Origin: an uncultured Massilia sp.
GTDB taxonomy: Bacteria; Pseudomonadota; Gammaproteobacteria; Burkholderiales; Burkholderiaceae
Direction of reading: 5' to 3'
DNA: 57,134 nucleotides
Assembly: GCA_946481275.1 (NCBI GenBank)
Contig: CAMLMV010000040.1
Span: 1-57,134, forward strand
The notes below the pieces were generated by a model. It made no database searches. It was given only the letters and a program-made list of their open reading frames with translations, and had not been told where the DNA came from. This document shows, one piece after another, positions 51,477 through 57,134 of this stretch (the stretch's first letter is position 1; each line of letters starts with the position of its first letter). Both the position numbers and the translations under genes were made by a program.

Positions 51477-51962
51477 ATGAGCACCATCAATATCGGCATC
51501 AGCACCGAAGACCGCGCAAACATTGCCAACGCCCTGTCGCGCGTCCTCGCGGACAGCTACATGCTGTACCTGAAGACCCACAACTTCCACTGGAACGTGA
51601 CGGGCCCGATGTTCCAGACGCTGCACATCATGTTCATGGAGCAGTACACGGAACTGTGGAACGCGCTGGACAACATCGCCGAACGCATCCGCGCCCTCGG
51701 TCACTTCGCGCCGGGCACCTATGCCCGCTTCGTGGAACTGTCGTCGATCAAGGAAGAAGCCGGCGTGCCGAACGCGCAGGAAATGATCCGCCAGCTCGTC
51801 GAAGGCCAGGAAGCGCTGATCCGCACCGTGCGCGAAGCATTCAGGATCGCCGACGATGCCAATGACCAGCCGAGCGCCGGCATGCTGAGCGACCGGATGG
51901 AAATCCACGAAAAAAATGCGTGGATGCTGCGTTCGTTCCTCGAGAACGGCCAATCCGCCTGA
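51477..51962 (+). CDS. dps: Dps family ferritin-like DNA-protection protein
   Basis: This 161-residue protein, start MSTINIGIS at 51477 with AGGAG 7 bases upstream, has the Dps ferroxidase segments YLKTHNFHWNVTGPMFQTLH and MFMEQYTELWNALDNIAERI (in part). It stores iron and detoxifies peroxide as a 12-mer. A half-site resembling OxyR (ATAA, 7 bases, CTAT at 51411-51425) lies upstream, weak on its own. The in-frame ATG at 51444 is less likely. Confidence 0.93.
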   Translation: MSTINIGISTEDRANIANALSRVLADSYMLYLKTHNFHWNVTGPMFQTLHIMFMEQYTELWNALDNIAERIRALGHFAPGTYARFVELSSIKEEAGVPNAQEMIRQLVEGQEALIRTVREAFRIADDANDQPSAGMLSDRMEIHEKNAWMLRSFLENGQSA

Positions 51963-51975
51963 TCCCACCTCTTCT

Positions 51976-52010
51976 GCCGCAGACGACCCGTGATCACGGG
52001 TCGATGCGGC
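51976..52010 (+). terminator. Long palindromic hairpin after dps
   Basis: The core CGACCCGTGA/TCACGGGTCG and the outer GCCGCA/TGCGGC (51976-51981 and 52005-52010) form one long stem with a small unpaired bulge, 13 bp after the stop; no clean T run. Confidence 0.6.
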
Positions 52011-52215
52011 ATCCTCTTTATTGCCCATCGGAAGTCAACCGGCAACCCTGTCGGAATTACCTGATTCCGGATATCCGGCCGGTTCAACTTGCGCTGCATC
52101 AATTGGCATAAATCAACGACGCGTTTCAATGGCCTCCAGTGTACGAACCCGTGCACTTATCACCGGGAATGTGTCGCTTTTTCGCGTCCCGTTTTGCAAA
52201 CTTTTGGAGAACCGG

Positions 52216-52641
52216 ATGAAATCAGTACGTGTCAATGATGCAGCTTCCAACGCCAACACAACCACAGTCCAGGGCGCGGGGGCGCCCCGTAAAGTCATCG
52301 CCCGTTATCCCATCGCCACGATCGGCTCGCGCACCCGCCGCGGCGGCGAAGTCGTGCTCGCGTCGCAGGGCGAGCCGGCGGACGATTTTCGCATCGCCTG
52401 CGTGGGCGACCGGGTGCGTTATCCAGACGGCAGCGAGAGCGTGATCGTGTCGGGCGCCGGACATGCGTCGACGTATGCGAACCGGCCGATCGCCCTCGTG
52501 GGCAGCCATATCGCGAACGGCGACTGCATCGTCGCGCGCGCGCAGAGCATCGGCGAGATCGTCGTCGTGGAAGGAGAACCGATTCCGGGCCTGCTGGAAC
52601 CGGGCTACGCGCCGCCGTCCGCCGTCGGGGCCGCTGCCTGA
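52216..52641 (+). CDS. PAAR-domain protein (type VI secretion spike tip)
   Basis: This 141-residue protein starts at 52216 with GGAGA just upstream. PAAR repeats: RYPIATIGSRTRRGGEVVLAS, IACVGDRVRYPDG, ANRPIALVGSHIANGDCIVAR in part. PAAR proteins cap VgrG spikes of type VI secretion with zinc. No other T6SS gene is in the window, so this is an orphan spike, and no toxin domain follows. Confidence 0.85.
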   Translation: MKSVRVNDAASNANTTTVQGAGAPRKVIARYPIATIGSRTRRGGEVVLASQGEPADDFRIACVGDRVRYPDGSESVIVSGAGHASTYANRPIALVGSHIANGDCIVARAQSIGEIVVVEGEPIPGLLEPGYAPPSAVGAAA

Positions 52642-52712
52642 CAGGAGCGACTGTCGGCGTGCGCGGCTGCAATCAGTAGCGGCAGCGGACGCCGGCGGGC
52701 GCGGGTATTGAA

Positions 52713-52991
52713 TCAGTTAGGTGCACCGTCGGCCGGACGGTGCAAATCGATAACCTTCATGATGGCCAGCAGACTGTCGAGCCCCATCTCGCCGCGGTTC
52801 ATCGCGGCGGCGAGCAGGTCGCGCGGCAGTCCGGCCGCGGCGGCCAGGTGCGTGAGGCCCGCGGAACGCGCGACGAGCCTCAGCGCCTCCGTCATGGCCT
52901 CGGGATCGCCGGCATCGAACGCGGCGGCGAGATAGCCCGCGACGGCCTCGAGCGTGTCGAGCGCCGGCGGGGAAGAATCCGTGATGGTCAT
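52713..52991 (-). CDS. HigA-like addiction-module antidote-type DNA-binding protein
   Basis: This 92-residue protein has the HTH block [34 protein letters not shown] (in part) and a preceding [19 protein letters not shown], the layout of the addiction-module antidote (HigA-like) family. No toxin gene partners it; the ftsB stop overlaps its ATG (ATGA). It may be a solitary regulator. Confidence 0.75.
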   Translation of the reverse strand: MTITDSSPPALDTLEAVAGYLAAAFDAGDPEAMTEALRLVARSAGLTHLAAAAGLPRDLLAAAMNRGEMGLDSLLAIMKVIDLHRPADGAPN

Positions 52992-53332
52992 GGCTTGTCC
53001 TTCTTGACCTTCGGCGGCGGAGGAGGCGGCGGCTCCGTCATCATGACGGCCGGCTTCTCGTCCTTGCGCAACACCTGCACGAAGATCTCGTTCGACTTGA
53101 TCATGCCCAGTTCGTAGCGCGCGCGTTCCTCGACGGCGCCGAGACCATCCTTCAGGTCGCGCACTTCCGATTCCAGCTTGGCGTTGCGGGCCTTCAGCTG
53201 TTCGGTCTTGGCACGGGAGGCCGCCACCTGGGATTCCAGGTCGGCCACGGTGAGCCAGCCGCCCTTCCCCAGCCACAGGGGATACTGGATCAGCAGCAGC
53301 AGGGCTGCCAGGGCAAGGGTGATAAGGCGCAT
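52988..53332 (-). CDS. ftsB: Cell-division protein FtsB
   Basis: This 114-residue protein has one N-terminal membrane helix ([20 protein letters not shown]) and a periplasmic coiled coil ([21 protein letters not shown], in part), then [16 protein letters not shown]. FtsB with FtsL and FtsQ controls septal peptidoglycan synthesis. A Pro-rich tail [14 protein letters not shown] follows. It lies downstream of eno across a strong hairpin. Confidence 0.9.
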   Translation of the reverse strand: MRLITLALAALLLLIQYPLWLGKGGWLTVADLESQVAASRAKTEQLKARNAKLESEVRDLKDGLGAVEERARYELGMIKSNEIFVQVLRKDEKPAVMMTEPPPPPPPKVKKDKP

Positions 53333-53357
53333 GGATGAATACGGCTGGGCGAAATGA

Positions 53358-53389
53358 CGACGCGGGCCCGGTTTGCCGGGCCCGCGTCG
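53358..53389 (-). terminator. Strong hairpin between eno and ftsB
   Basis: 14-bp perfect stem (53358-53371 with 53376-53389), loop TTTG, 11 bp after the eno stop. No long T run follows, so it may only limit read-through into ftsB. Confidence 0.6.
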
Positions 53390-53400
53390 ATACTACAGCA

Positions 53401-54693
<1,293 letters not shown>

Positions 54694-54811
54694 TCAATCT
54701 CCAGAAAGTAAAAAAAGCCAAAGCGCGAAACGACGCGCGAAGCCGCTGGGCGCGCCGTTGCTTGATCAGTCGGGGCGTAGTTCGACGGGTAGTCTCCGCG
54801 CGCCCCACGTA

Positions 54812-57134
<2,323 letters not shown>

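Overview
The window looks like chromosomal DNA of a high-GC betaproteobacterium of the Oxalobacteraceae (Massilia/Telluria/Duganella-like). This is inferred from the gene order pyrG-kdsA-eno-ftsB, the paired cyanophycin synthetase genes with their DUF1854 and ABC-exporter partners, the 400-residue TrpS, and the Ala/Pro-rich lipoprotein beside bamC. No rRNA, tRNA, IS element or CRISPR array was recognised.

Layout. 1-4404 (minus): a UvrA-like protein cut by the window edge, an SDR reductase and a UDP-sugar-type glycosyltransferase that seems to start at ATC. 4530-6131: an ABC-F ATPase. 6128-13992: a cyanophycin module, with DUF1854 protein and ABC exporter on minus, divergent from a degenerate CphA2-like synthetase and a complete CphA on plus. 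14159-14814: two small unknown proteins. 15275-34698: an accessory island. 35207-57134: mostly core genes (mutS, slyD, roxA, bamC, dapA, trpS, htpX, a PHP phosphatase, hslO, dps, ftsB, eno, kdsA, pyrG) plus small accessory proteins, many joined by 4-bp ATGA or GTGA stop/start overlaps.

The island is the outstanding part. From 31736 down to 17061 everything lies on the minus strand in one compact order: a secreted small protein, an HExxH peptide-modification protein, a DUF6895-like protein, two paralogous radical SAM-SPASM enzymes, three short precursor peptides, a small protein coupled to a TonB-dependent receptor, a SelO/MchC-like protein, an HlyC-like acyltransferase, a GT9-like glycosyltransferase, a 144-residue membrane-fusion stub and a C39-peptidase ABC exporter. 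The three precursors share a leader ending in Gly-Gly and 14-residue cores of the form GYSQYxxWHxKDxx. They are too short for usual gene-length cut-offs. I read this as a ribosomally made, modified peptide (RiPP) system. The C39 exporter would cleave after GG, the radical SAM enzymes would modify the Tyr/Trp core, and the HlyC-like plus SelO/MchC-like pair recalls the enzymes that load a siderophore onto class IIb microcins. A methyltransferase, a glycosyltransferase and three further glycosyltransferase-like genes flank the cluster. An AT-rich divergent control region (31737-32339) contains a near-perfect LacI-type palindrome.

Functions are inferred from recognisable motifs in the translated sequence. 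No database search was run.
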